Under the pieces are notes generated by a model. The model saw only the letters and a program-made list of their open reading frames with translations. It was not told the DNA's origin and did no database searches. From Paenibacillaceae bacterium (lineage in GTDB: Bacteria; Bacillota; Bacilli; Paenibacillales; Paenibacillaceae), in NCBI GenBank assembly GCA_004134985.1, contig REGQ01000007.1, forward strand, positions 62,001 to 126,000: a stretch of 64,000 bases of DNA, written 5' to 3'. Shown here in pieces: positions 7,315-15,700 of the stretch. A program made the position numbers and the translations under genes. Positions within the stretch are counted from its first letter, which is position 1. Each line of letters begins with the position of its first letter.

Positions 7315-8208
7315 ATGGCAATGGATAAAAAGTATCTTCCTTCGATTGGCACGTTCGGCGCGCGCGACGGCAAAGCGGGCAAACGCCCGCAGGCCGAAGT
7401 AGCGATTCAAGCGGGAAAGCGCAAGTCGGCTGTGCAGTTGCTGTATGCGATACTGCCGCCAATTACCGTTTTGGTGTTGTTGATTGGACTATGGGAGGTG
7501 CTTGGACGTGTGTCGGGCATGCCAGCGTACATTCTTCCCAAGCCGACCGATATTTTTGAAGCGGCCGCAAAAAACTACGTGAATTTGTTCAATTCCGTCT
7601 TTGTCACCATTTCTTCGGCGATCATCGGATTTTTGCTGAGTGTGCTCTTCGGCGTATCCGGGGCCGTGCTGCTGGCAAGCTCGAAACTGGTTGAAAAAAG
7701 CCTCTACCCCTATGTCATCATTTTGCAGACTATCCCTATTATCGCAATCGCTCCGATTATCGTCATCTGGTTTGGCGCAGGGACGAACGCGATTGTCACA
7801 ATCGCCTTCTTGATCGGTTTCTTCCCGATGCTGTCCAATACGCTTGTCGGGCTCAATTCCACGGATCAGAATTTGAAAAACCTGTTTTTCCTCTATAACG
7901 CTTCGCGGTTTCAAACGATGTGGAAACTGCGCATTCCCGCAGCGCTTCCGTATATTGTGGCCGGTCTGAAAATATCGTGTACGCTCGCCGTCATCGGCGT
8001 GATTGCCGGAGAATATATCGCCGGAATCGGCGGTGGAAAAGGCGGACTAGGCTATGCGATCACCGTGGCGGCCACCCGACTGCAGACACCGTATTTATTC
8101 GCTTGCGGGTTCGCGGCCTCTGTGATGGGCATTGGCTTCTACATGCTGATTAACTACTTTTCGAAAATGATGCTCAGCTCCTGGCATGAATCGGAGATGA
8201 AGCATTAA
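7315..8208 (+). CDS. NitT/TauT-type ABC transporter permease
   Basis: A 297-residue integral membrane protein with about six membrane segments after a charged cytoplasmic stretch of some 40 residues (rich in Lys, Arg and Gly). The segment GEYIAGIGGGKGGLGYAI near residue 225 is the characteristic ABC permease motif of the SsuC/TauC group, placed after the coupling region. It starts 15 nt after the oxidase stop and ends 10 nt before the amidohydrolase, so it is co-transcribed with both. It forms the import channel with the ATPase at 5149. Confidence 0.88.
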   Translation: MAMDKKYLPSIGTFGARDGKAGKRPQAEVAIQAGKRKSAVQLLYAILPPITVLVLLIGLWEVLGRVSGMPAYILPKPTDIFEAAAKNYVNLFNSVFVTISSAIIGFLLSVLFGVSGAVLLASSKLVEKSLYPYVIILQTIPIIAIAPIIVIWFGAGTNAIVTIAFLIGFFPMLSNTLVGLNSTDQNLKNLFFLYNASRFQTMWKLRIPAALPYIVAGLKISCTLAVIGVIAGEYIAGIGGGKGGLGYAITVAATRLQTPYLFACGFAASVMGIGFYMLINYFSKMMLSSWHESEMKH

Positions 8209-8218
8209 GGAGGAAGCG

Positions 8219-9586
8219 ATGCAAGCACAGAACAATTTACGGCTGATTAATGTATCTCTTCCCCTGCAGGATCGGAACGAGCGATTTGAAGTCACCGTTT
8301 CGGAAGGGCGCTATTCGTCGATTGTCCGTCAGCAACAGACGGTACCACCGGAAGGAACGTCAAGCTTGGACAGCTTATTGCACGATGCGGACAGGGCAAA
8401 TCCAGCACTTTCTGCCAGCTTTGTGCCTGATCGGGCCGGGATATTCGGAAAGGAGCAGCAGGAGACTGTCATCGATGTTGGGGGCCGGATTATGCTTCCG
8501 GGGCTTGCAGATGCGCACATGCATCTCGACAAGGCGTTTACCTCCCGGCAAATCGGCAACCTGTCAGGCACATTGCTTGAAGCGATTCGCAACTTTAAAG
8601 CTGCCTCACCTTCGTTTACACACCAGCAGCTTAAAGAGCGGATGATGACGACAATTCGGCATGCCATGTCGTTTGGCACGACGGCCATTCGTACGCATCT
8701 TGACTTCAATTATCAGGCTGGCATTGATGTGGCGATGCGAACGGTATATGCGGCTCTGGAAGTGAAGGAGGCTCTTCGGGGCAGGGTGGAACTGCAATTG
8801 TTCCCGTTGTGTCAATTCGACCGGATGCCAGGTGCGGCGCTGGAAGCGCTGGAAGAGGCGCTGCGGCTTGGCGTCGATGGAATTGGCGGCGCACCGCACT
8901 TGTCTGCTGACCCGCATGCCGATATTGATACCGTCTTTCGACTCGCGCAGAAGTATGGCAAGCCGATTGACCTCCATGCGGATGAAAATGATGATCCGGC
9001 AGTTCGGACGGTGGAGTATATTGCGAGACAGACCATCGCACAAGGCTACCAGGGGAAGGTGACGGTCGGTCATCTCTGCTCATTGGCGGCGATGGCGCAT
9101 GAGGATGCGGAGTCGATTATTGGCTTGATGGCAGAGGCGCGATTGATGGCCATTACACTGCCGGGCGCAAACATGTATTTGCAGGGTCGGGGAGATCGCG
9201 GGGTAGTGCGGCGCGGTGTCACCCGAGTGAAGGAGCTGGTGGCGGCCGGGGTTCCCCTTGCTGTCGCCAGCGACAATATACAAGATCCGTTCCACCCTTT
9301 CGGACGTGGAGATTTGCTGCAGATTGGCCTGTTGGCCGCCTATGCGGCGCATATGTCGAGTGAGCAGGATCAACTGGAACTGCTGCGCATGATCACCGAA
9401 GTTCCGGCGACTATTATGGGCCTGGACGGTTGGGGGATTGAAGAGGGCAATGCTGCGAACTTTGCCATCTTTGATGCCGCGACGGTTGGGGAACTGCTTG
9501 CGTGGCTGCCTTCAGGCAGATGGATCAACAGAGGCGGGGAATGGACGGTTGTCAGCAAGCCGCTGACCATATGGCAGCGAGATTAG
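8219..9586 (+). CDS. Cytosine-deaminase-like amidohydrolase
   Basis: A 455-residue metal-dependent hydrolase of the CodA/AtzC group, which deaminates or dealkylates cytosine, creatinine, ammelide-type rings and related N-heterocycles. Metal ligands visible in order: AHMHLDKAF (HxH, near 99-101), HADENDD (His near 243), VGHLCSL (His near 283) and ASDNIQDPFHPFGRGDLLQ (Asp near 352). The last segment is diagnostic of the cytosine deaminase branch. GGAGG lies just before the ATG. Its place among transporter genes and beside PucR suggests a pyrimidine- or imidazole-like substrate; the exact one is unknown. Confidence 0.85.
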   Translation: MQAQNNLRLINVSLPLQDRNERFEVTVSEGRYSSIVRQQQTVPPEGTSSLDSLLHDADRANPALSASFVPDRAGIFGKEQQETVIDVGGRIMLPGLADAHMHLDKAFTSRQIGNLSGTLLEAIRNFKAASPSFTHQQLKERMMTTIRHAMSFGTTAIRTHLDFNYQAGIDVAMRTVYAALEVKEALRGRVELQLFPLCQFDRMPGAALEALEEALRLGVDGIGGAPHLSADPHADIDTVFRLAQKYGKPIDLHADENDDPAVRTVEYIARQTIAQGYQGKVTVGHLCSLAAMAHEDAESIIGLMAEARLMAITLPGANMYLQGRGDRGVVRRGVTRVKELVAAGVPLAVASDNIQDPFHPFGRGDLLQIGLLAAYAAHMSSEQDQLELLRMITEVPATIMGLDGWGIEEGNAANFAIFDAATVGELLAWLPSGRWINRGGEWTVVSKPLTIWQRD

Positions 9587-9613
9587 GCAGGATAACATGA
9601 GGGGGAGAAACGA

Positions 9614-10708
9614 ATGAGAAGAAACAGAACAACAGGAACGCTGCTGCTAATTTTGCTGCTGGTAATGACTGCAGTGCTTGGTGCGTGTGGAAGCTCGGGA
9701 GACAAAGCGGAGCCGTCGGGGACAGCGGCTGGCAGCCCCAAAGACAATGCGCAAGGTGAGGGTGACGCTGCGGACGGCGATGATGCAGCTAACGAGCCAA
9801 AGGACGACAAACCTGCCGAATTGTTCAAAGTAAAGCAAATGACCAACTGGTTTGCCCAAGCTGAGCATGGCGGCCAGTATGCGGCACTGCTGAAAGGCTT
9901 TTATAAGGAAGCTGGTCTCGATATGACAATTGAATCTGGCGGTCCGGGCATTTCCTCGACTCAGATTGTGGCCTCTGGCAAGGCGGACTTCGGAATGGGT
10001 CAAGGGGATGAAGTGTTGTTCGCCAGACAGAATGGCATCCCGCTCGTTGCGCTGGTCGGGGTCTTTCAGAAGAACCCGCAAGCGATCATGTACCATAAAG
10101 GCCAGGATATTAAAGGGTTTGAAGATCTGGATGGGCGCAAAGCGTATGTCGGCAGCGGTGTCGCTTACTGGGAATTCATGAAGAAGGCTTTTGATCTTGG
10201 AAAAGTGCAGGAATTTGCCTATAACGGTTCTCTGGCGAGCTTTATTGAGGATGACACAGCAGTTTCGCAAAGCTATATGACTTCCGAGCCTTATACATTG
10301 GCGCAGGAAGGGATTGAAGTGGACTTTTTGCTTAATGCAGACTCCGGTTACGCTCCTTATGGAAATATTTTGTATACGACAGAGAAGTTTTTGAAGGATC
10401 ACCCGGATATTGTTAAAGCTTATGTTGAAGCTTCGGTACGAGGATGGAACTATTACAAGGATAACTATGAGGAAGTAAACGTGTTTATTAAGGATTTCAA
10501 CCCGGATATGCCGCTCGACAAACTGGAATACAGTGCAACGGCATTGCAGCCGCTCGTATATGGGTTTGATGCCGAGACCAACGGAGTGGGCTATATGTCA
10601 GAGGAGCGGTGGCAGACATTGATGGAGCAACTGCTTGACCTGGGCTTGCTTGAAAGTCCGATTGATGTAAAAACCGTATTTACGACGGAATTTTTGCCGA
10701 AGCCATAA
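9614..10708 (+). CDS. NMT1/THI5-like ABC transporter substrate-binding lipoprotein
   Basis: A 364-residue exported lipoprotein: Lys/Arg-rich N-terminus, hydrophobic core, and lipobox VLGACGS giving Cys near residue 23. A Gly/Asp/Glu-rich linker (about 24-62) is followed by a type II periplasmic-binding-like fold with the NMT1/THI5 signature (QMTNWFAQAEHGGQYAALLKGFY and GPGISSTQIVASGKADFG). Relatives bind thiamin pyrimidine precursors, riboflavin, nitrate or taurine. The pyrimidine-type similarity agrees with the neighbouring cytosine-deaminase-like enzyme. It is the ligand receptor for the ATPase at 5149 and permease at 7315. Confidence 0.87.
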   Translation: MRRNRTTGTLLLILLLVMTAVLGACGSSGDKAEPSGTAAGSPKDNAQGEGDAADGDDAANEPKDDKPAELFKVKQMTNWFAQAEHGGQYAALLKGFYKEAGLDMTIESGGPGISSTQIVASGKADFGMGQGDEVLFARQNGIPLVALVGVFQKNPQAIMYHKGQDIKGFEDLDGRKAYVGSGVAYWEFMKKAFDLGKVQEFAYNGSLASFIEDDTAVSQSYMTSEPYTLAQEGIEVDFLLNADSGYAPYGNILYTTEKFLKDHPDIVKAYVEASVRGWNYYKDNYEEVNVFIKDFNPDMPLDKLEYSATALQPLVYGFDAETNGVGYMSEERWQTLMEQLLDLGLLESPIDVKTVFTTEFLPKP

Positions 10709-10727
10709 ATTACAGGAGGCGAGCGCG

Positions 10728-12596
10728 ATGAATTTCGGCGGAGTGGCTGTCGAGCGCAAGGCGGGTTGCCTGATGCGGGACGGGGTGACGCTTTACGCGG
10801 ATATCTACCGCCCTGCCGGGTCAGGGCAGTATCCCGTGCTGCTGATGAGGCAGCCGTATGGACGGATGCTGGCTTCAACCGTAACTTATGCGCATCCGAT
10901 CTGGTTTGTTCACCATGGCTATGTCGTAATCATTCAAGATGTACGCGGCAGAGGGGATTCTGAAGGGGCGTTCGAGCCCTTTGTTAATGACGTTAATGAT
11001 GGATATGACACCGTGGAATGGGCAGCAGCGCTGCCTTATGCGAATGGGAAAGTGGGGATGTACGGATTTTCTTACCAGGGAACGACACAGTGGGCGGCGG
11101 CAGCGGCTCGTCCCCCTCATCTTATGGCGATTGCCCCGGCGATGTGCGCGGCGGATTTGTATCACGGGATGTTTTATCCGCACGGCAGATTTGCGATTGG
11201 CAGTTTTCTGCCCTGGGCGTTCCAACTGGCTCGCGATGAGGCGCTGCGGGCGGGAGACGGACAAAGTGCTCATCAATGCTCGCTGTTGATGAAAAATCCC
11301 GACCAGCAGCTTTGGGAGCTGCCGCTGCTGAAGAAGCATCCTTTGCTGGAACGATATTTTCCTTCCTACTATGAGTGGTGCGAACATACATCATATGATG
11401 CCTATTGGGAGAAGCGGGATTTGCTCCCGGCCATTGCGGGCAATCCGATCCCTGCGCTTCATATCGGAGGCTGGTTCGATAATTATCTTGACGGCACGTT
11501 GCAAACGTTTGAGATGCTTCAGCAGCAGGTAACGGAATATGAAAGCAGAGCGAGCGGAAGTCCCTTCCATCGTCTGATCATTGGCCCATGGGTTCATATT
11601 CCCTGGGGGCGCAAGGCGGGCGGCGTAGATTACGGGCCGGGGGCGGACGGCAACCTCCAGATGGAACATTTGCGCTGGTTTGATTACTGGTTGAAAAATA
11701 AGCGGGATGAAGCTGCGGCTGAACCGCTTGTCAAATATTACGAGCTGGAAAGCAGGCAGTGGCTTACGGCTGATCGGCTGCCGCCTTCCCGTCGCAGGAC
11801 GGCGGGTATGGCAGCAAAGGCGCTGGACTTGTCTAAGCTGCAGCTTGCGGCGACCTTATCGCCATCGTCAGATGGGGATGAAGGGCGAAAGTTGAGGTGG
11901 TATTTGGCTAGCGACGGACGTCCGGCGAATGGGGCGGCAGGCGGCGGCAAGCTGGAGCAGCAGCGTGCTTCCGGGCTGCGGCTGGATGCGTATGGAACCA
12001 GCGCATTCGTCTACGATGCACGGCTGCCGATGCCTTGCGGCTCCTATTTGCCGCAGGACCGCAGTTCGCTGCAGGACCGGTTTGAAATATTGAGCTATAC
12101 CAGCGATCCGTTGGACGATGCGCTCTCCGTTATGGGTGCGCCGATGTTATCGGTATGGTGCCAGGCGCTGGAAGGCCCGACGGATCTCGTTGCAGTGCTG
12201 TCGCTGGTCAAAGCGACTGGCGAGGCGCGCTTCCTGTCGATCGGGCGGGCTGAGGTGCCTGCCGCAGCGCCGCCGAGCGTCGCGCATCTGGCCGCGGAAC
12301 AGCGGGCTGACGCGCAGCCTGGCGCCGTTGACGGCTGGGTGCTGCTCAACATACCGCTGCGGATGTTTGCGGCGCGATGGTCGCCAGGTGATGCGATCCG
12401 TCTTGAGCTGACAGGCAGCGCCTTCCCGATGTTTGTAAGGCATCCGAACGGTGTGGAATCTGCGAAGCTGCCTGAGCTAGGCACCGAAGCGCTGCAGATG
12501 GCTGCTGTCGCTGTGGCGCATAGCGCTGGATTCCCTTCTTATCTTGAACTAAACGGAAAGCGGTGGGACGAGTGGAATGCACACGTGGAATTCTAA
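10728..12596 (+). CDS. CocE/NonD-family serine hydrolase (X-Pro dipeptidyl-peptidase S15 type)
   Basis: A 622-residue alpha/beta hydrolase with a C-terminal jelly-roll domain, the layout of cocaine esterase and glutaryl-7-ACA acylase. The nucleophile is Ser in GFSYQG (near residue 108) after VIIQDVRGRGDSEG; likely Asp in GWFDNYLDG and His in GPWVHIPWG complete the triad. It cleaves acyl esters or amides. There is no signal peptide. AGGAGG precedes the ATG, and the gene follows the binding protein by 19 nt. Its stop lies within the first bases (CTAACGCT) of a dispersed repeat that fills the following gap. Confidence 0.85.
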   Translation: MNFGGVAVERKAGCLMRDGVTLYADIYRPAGSGQYPVLLMRQPYGRMLASTVTYAHPIWFVHHGYVVIIQDVRGRGDSEGAFEPFVNDVNDGYDTVEWAAALPYANGKVGMYGFSYQGTTQWAAAAARPPHLMAIAPAMCAADLYHGMFYPHGRFAIGSFLPWAFQLARDEALRAGDGQSAHQCSLLMKNPDQQLWELPLLKKHPLLERYFPSYYEWCEHTSYDAYWEKRDLLPAIAGNPIPALHIGGWFDNYLDGTLQTFEMLQQQVTEYESRASGSPFHRLIIGPWVHIPWGRKAGGVDYGPGADGNLQMEHLRWFDYWLKNKRDEAAAEPLVKYYELESRQWLTADRLPPSRRRTAGMAAKALDLSKLQLAATLSPSSDGDEGRKLRWYLASDGRPANGAAGGGKLEQQRASGLRLDAYGTSAFVYDARLPMPCGSYLPQDRSSLQDRFEILSYTSDPLDDALSVMGAPMLSVWCQALEGPTDLVAVLSLVKATGEARFLSIGRAEVPAAAPPSVAHLAAEQRADAQPGAVDGWVLLNIPLRMFAARWSPGDAIRLELTGSAFPMFVRHPNGVESAKLPELGTEALQMAAVAVAHSAGFPSYLELNGKRWDEWNAHVEF

Positions 12597-12777
12597 CGCT
12601 GATGAGCGGCGCTATTTAGGCAAATTCAGCCCCATAAATATTGTAACGAAACTGAGCCACGCTATTTCTAGAAAATCGTACGATTTTAGCCGTCCAAGGG
12701 GGGAATAAGCGCTGTGGCAAGCGTTAGAATTGCAAAAGGGCCATTTGAGGCCATTTAAGCGCTGTGACAAGCGTTAG
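12593..12777. repeat. About 185-bp dispersed repeat bounded by CTAACGCT and AGCGTTAG
   Basis: The stretch begins CTAACGCT (overlapping the preceding stop codon) and ends AGCGTTAG. It contains GCGCTATTT/CGCTATTT and two copies of AAGCGCTGTG(G/A)CAAGCG about 50 bp apart. From memory, similar CTAACGC...GCGCTATTT...AGCGTTAG elements are frequent between genes of Paenibacillus; this needs a genome search. No coding capacity. The rest of the gap up to 13167 has no feature I can support. Confidence 0.55.
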
Positions 12778-13167
12778 CGCAAGATCCCCCGCCCGCTCGC
12801 ATTTGCCAATCGCTGATTGTGGCTTTGAGCCGTCATGAAATGGACGAAGATGCTCTGCACTATAAGACGGGTTGTCTGATTTTTTCGACAAACGAATAGG
12901 GGAACATTAGTTGTAACTGGGGTTGCACTCATTGTCATGCTTTATGCAACGCTAGTGATTGTGTGGCCGCGAAAATTGGGTTTGGTCTCTTTTCGGGTAA
13001 ATAACGGAACGTCTGTCCGTTTGAACCGCCTGAACTGACTTAACCGACTTAACCGAATTAACCGCAAGCATTGAAAATAATGATAGTATGCAGTCGCTCG
13101 AAGTTTCGTTTATGTTTGCGATGCATCAAATACAGCTCTAACTAATGGAGAGAGAGAGGGATGGCTT

Positions 13168-13599
13168 ATGTTTACGGATTCGATTATAGCCGGCTCGATA
13201 ACAGATTGTCCCGTGACGAAAATTTCGCCGGATGACTCCAATAAATTTATCCTTTTATGCGATATGGAGCGCGTGCCATTCGTTTCGGTCGTGGAGATTT
13301 TTGACGAAGCGGGCAAGACGCCTCCAAACATTCATCAGGAAGCCTACGAGTATTTTTATGTTATCAGCGGGACGGGGCAGGCCATTGTGGACGGGCAAAC
13401 GATTGCCCTTCAGCCAGGCGCATATTTGATCGTACCCCCAGGCAAAACCCATGAAGTGCATAATACCGGCTCAGGCAAGCTGTACGTACTGACGACAATG
13501 ATCCCTGATGAGAAGTTTTCCGATCTGGTGAAATCAGGTCCAAGCGCCGAATTGGATCAACAGGATCGCGCCGCATTATTGGGAACGGAGGGGAGCTAA
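13168..13599 (+). CDS. Cupin-domain protein
   Basis: A 143-residue single-cupin protein. Motif 1 is HQEAYEYFYVISGTGQAIVDG (His near 54, with Glu 4-6 residues on) and motif 2 is VPPGKTHEVHNTG, so a metal site is plausible though one usual His is replaced. Small cupins of this type act as isomerases, lyases or ligand sensors. GAGAGAGGG precedes the ATG. The TAA overlaps the next ATG by one base, coupling it to the creatininase-family gene. It opens the second half of the catabolic island; its role in the pathway is unknown. Confidence 0.78.
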   Translation: MFTDSIIAGSITDCPVTKISPDDSNKFILLCDMERVPFVSVVEIFDEAGKTPPNIHQEAYEYFYVISGTGQAIVDGQTIALQPGAYLIVPPGKTHEVHNTGSGKLYVLTTMIPDEKFSDLVKSGPSAELDQQDRAALLGTEGS

Positions 13600-14432
13600 T
13601 GTTTCAACGATATGAAGGGAAAGTATGGGAGGACAAATTTTTGCCGCGTCTCTCCTATCGTCAAATTCGGGAATTGCCGAAGGAACAGGCACTGCTCATT
13701 TTGCCGATTGGAGCGGTCGAGCAGCATGGCGATCATATGCCGGTCATGACGGATTCTTTGATTGGCGAGGCGGTGCTGACGAGAACGATGGAGCAGATGG
13801 ATGATGACAGCCCGATCTGGCTGCTGCCGCCAATATCTTATGGGAAGAGCAATGAGCATCTTGATTTTCCCGGCACAATCTCACTGTCGGCGTCTACGCT
13901 TGAAAATATTATTTTGGACATTGCCCGAAGTGTCAAACAGGCCGGATTTCGACGGCTGCTATTGTTCAATACCCATGGCGGCAATGCCGATTTGTTGAAT
14001 ATGGCGGCACGGGAAGTCAGGATTCAGACAGGGCTGATGGTGTTTTATATCAGTGCGGGGAGCCTGCAGACTGCCGATGATTTGCTGGATGCGGATGAGA
14101 AGGAATACGGCATTCATGCTGGTGATTATGAGACTTCGCTGCTGCTGGCGATTAAGCCGGGATGGGTGCATACGGATCGGCTTGTAAAGGAAATGCCGAA
14201 TATGGCGCAATATGATTTTTTGACGATGGAAGGAAAAATAAGATTTGCCTGGGTGATGAGCGATCTCTCATCCAGCGGCGTGCTGGGTGATGCGACGAAG
14301 GCGACTGCTGACAAGGGGGAACTCATCTTGCAGCGCATCGCAGATGCGCTGTCTCAAGCGCTTGAAGAAGTCCGTCGCTTCGAAATTACAGATGTTAAGC
14401 AAGGCAAGGTGCCCGTGCCGAACGGAGATTGA
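13599..14432 (+). CDS. Creatininase-family amidohydrolase
   Basis: A 277-residue member of the creatininase superfamily, which opens small lactam or amide rings with a two-metal centre. Metal and catalytic signatures are visible: PIGAVEQHGDHMPVMTDS (Glu, His, Asp), YGKSNEHLDFPGTISLS, FNTHGGNADLLNMAAREV and HAGDYETSLLLAIKPGWV (His-Ala-Gly-x-x-Glu-Thr). Length is close to the family's 240-270. It overlaps the cupin gene and is followed 17 nt later by an amidase. Family substrates include creatinine, formamidopyrimidines and cyclic amides; which one applies here cannot be decided. Confidence 0.88.
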   Translation: MFQRYEGKVWEDKFLPRLSYRQIRELPKEQALLILPIGAVEQHGDHMPVMTDSLIGEAVLTRTMEQMDDDSPIWLLPPISYGKSNEHLDFPGTISLSASTLENIILDIARSVKQAGFRRLLLFNTHGGNADLLNMAAREVRIQTGLMVFYISAGSLQTADDLLDADEKEYGIHAGDYETSLLLAIKPGWVHTDRLVKEMPNMAQYDFLTMEGKIRFAWVMSDLSSSGVLGDATKATADKGELILQRIADALSQALEEVRRFEITDVKQGKVPVPNGD

Positions 14433-14449
14433 TTGCGAGGTAAAGAACG

Positions 14450-15646
14450 ATGGAAGATGAATGGGGAGCGTTTTATGATCGCAGTCTTGCGCTGGCTCCG
14501 CTGCGCGCAGGCGCCTTAAGCGGTCTGACATTTGCGGTGAAAGATGTTTTTGACATTGCAGGCTATGTGCCTGGCGCGGGAAGCCCGGACTGGAAATGGA
14601 CGCATAAGGAGGCGGCGGCGCATGCTGAAGCCGTCAGGCTGCTGCTTGAGAATGGCGCTGGGCTGAGAGGAACAACCCATACGGATGAGTTGATGTACAG
14701 CTTGAACGGCGAAAACTATCATTACGGTACGCCGATCAACCCGCAGGCACAAAGACATATTCCGGGCGGTTCATCCAGCGGCTCTGCCGTGGCGGTATCC
14801 GCCGGAATGGTCGATTTCGCGCTCGGCACTGACACAGGAGGCTCGGTGCGTATTCCGGCAAGTTATTGCGGTGTATACGGCTTTCGTCCAACGCATGGCG
14901 CAGTGTCTATGCAGGGCGTAGTGCCGCTCGCGCCAAGCTTCGATACGACAGGCTGGATGAGCAGAGATGCCCGCATAATGCGCGAAGTGGGCAATGTTTT
15001 GCTTCCTGGGAATGGGCAGGATGGTGCACATGCTAGCTTTGGCACAATTGTCACAGGCACAGATATTATGCAGGCGGTCAATGAGGAATGTGCGCAAGCT
15101 GTCCAGCCTTGGATGAGCAGCCTATACGGTCTTGCGGGCGAGCATCGGGAGATGGTGATTGCGCCGGAAGGACTTGAGGTGTGGATGCATGTGTTTCGTC
15201 TGCTGCAAGGGTATGAGATATGGCAGACGCATGGCGCGTGGGTTGAAAAAGAGCGCCCGCGTTTCGGGCCGGGAGTTGCCGAACGGTTCACATGGGCAAG
15301 TTCAATTACTTCTGACAGCGTGCGCGCCGAGCGCAGGCTTCGCCAGCAAATACGCGAGTCGATGAGCGGGCTGCTGGGCAATGACGGAGTGCTTGTGCTG
15401 CCGACTGCGCCAGGCTATGCGCCGCTGCGCAACACGACTGGCAAGGAGCTGGAGAACTGGCGCTCACGGACGCTGCAGTTGTGCTGCATTGCCGGTTTGG
15501 CCGGTCTGCCGCAGGTGAGTATGCCGCTGACGGATATTGGCGGTCGGCCTGTCGGCCTGTCGCTAATTGCCGGACCAGGGCGTGATCGGCAGCTGCTGCA
15601 GCTGTGCGCGCAATTGGCGGATGAACCGCAGGCGGCAGTATTTTGA
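14450..15646 (+). CDS. Amidase-signature-family amidase
   Basis: A 398-residue amidase with the Ser-cisSer-Lys triad: Lys31 in FAVKDVFD, and the Ser pair in GGSSSGSAVAVSAG and GTDTGGSVRIPASYCG. It hydrolyses a linear amide to acid and ammonia. It is on the short side for the family, comparable to indoleacetamide hydrolase/AMI1-type enzymes and shorter than allophanate hydrolase. The ribosome binding site (GAGG) is weak. It lies between creatininase- and GGT-family genes, consistent with removing an amide nitrogen after ring opening. The specific substrate is unknown. Confidence 0.87.
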   Translation: MEDEWGAFYDRSLALAPLRAGALSGLTFAVKDVFDIAGYVPGAGSPDWKWTHKEAAAHAEAVRLLLENGAGLRGTTHTDELMYSLNGENYHYGTPINPQAQRHIPGGSSSGSAVAVSAGMVDFALGTDTGGSVRIPASYCGVYGFRPTHGAVSMQGVVPLAPSFDTTGWMSRDARIMREVGNVLLPGNGQDGAHASFGTIVTGTDIMQAVNEECAQAVQPWMSSLYGLAGEHREMVIAPEGLEVWMHVFRLLQGYEIWQTHGAWVEKERPRFGPGVAERFTWASSITSDSVRAERRLRQQIRESMSGLLGNDGVLVLPTAPGYAPLRNTTGKELENWRSRTLQLCCIAGLAGLPQVSMPLTDIGGRPVGLSLIAGPGRDRQLLQLCAQLADEPQAAVF

Positions 15647-15700
15647 AAATCTAAGCAGCATGATACGTATGGGACGGCATTGAATCGGGGGATGGAAGAG

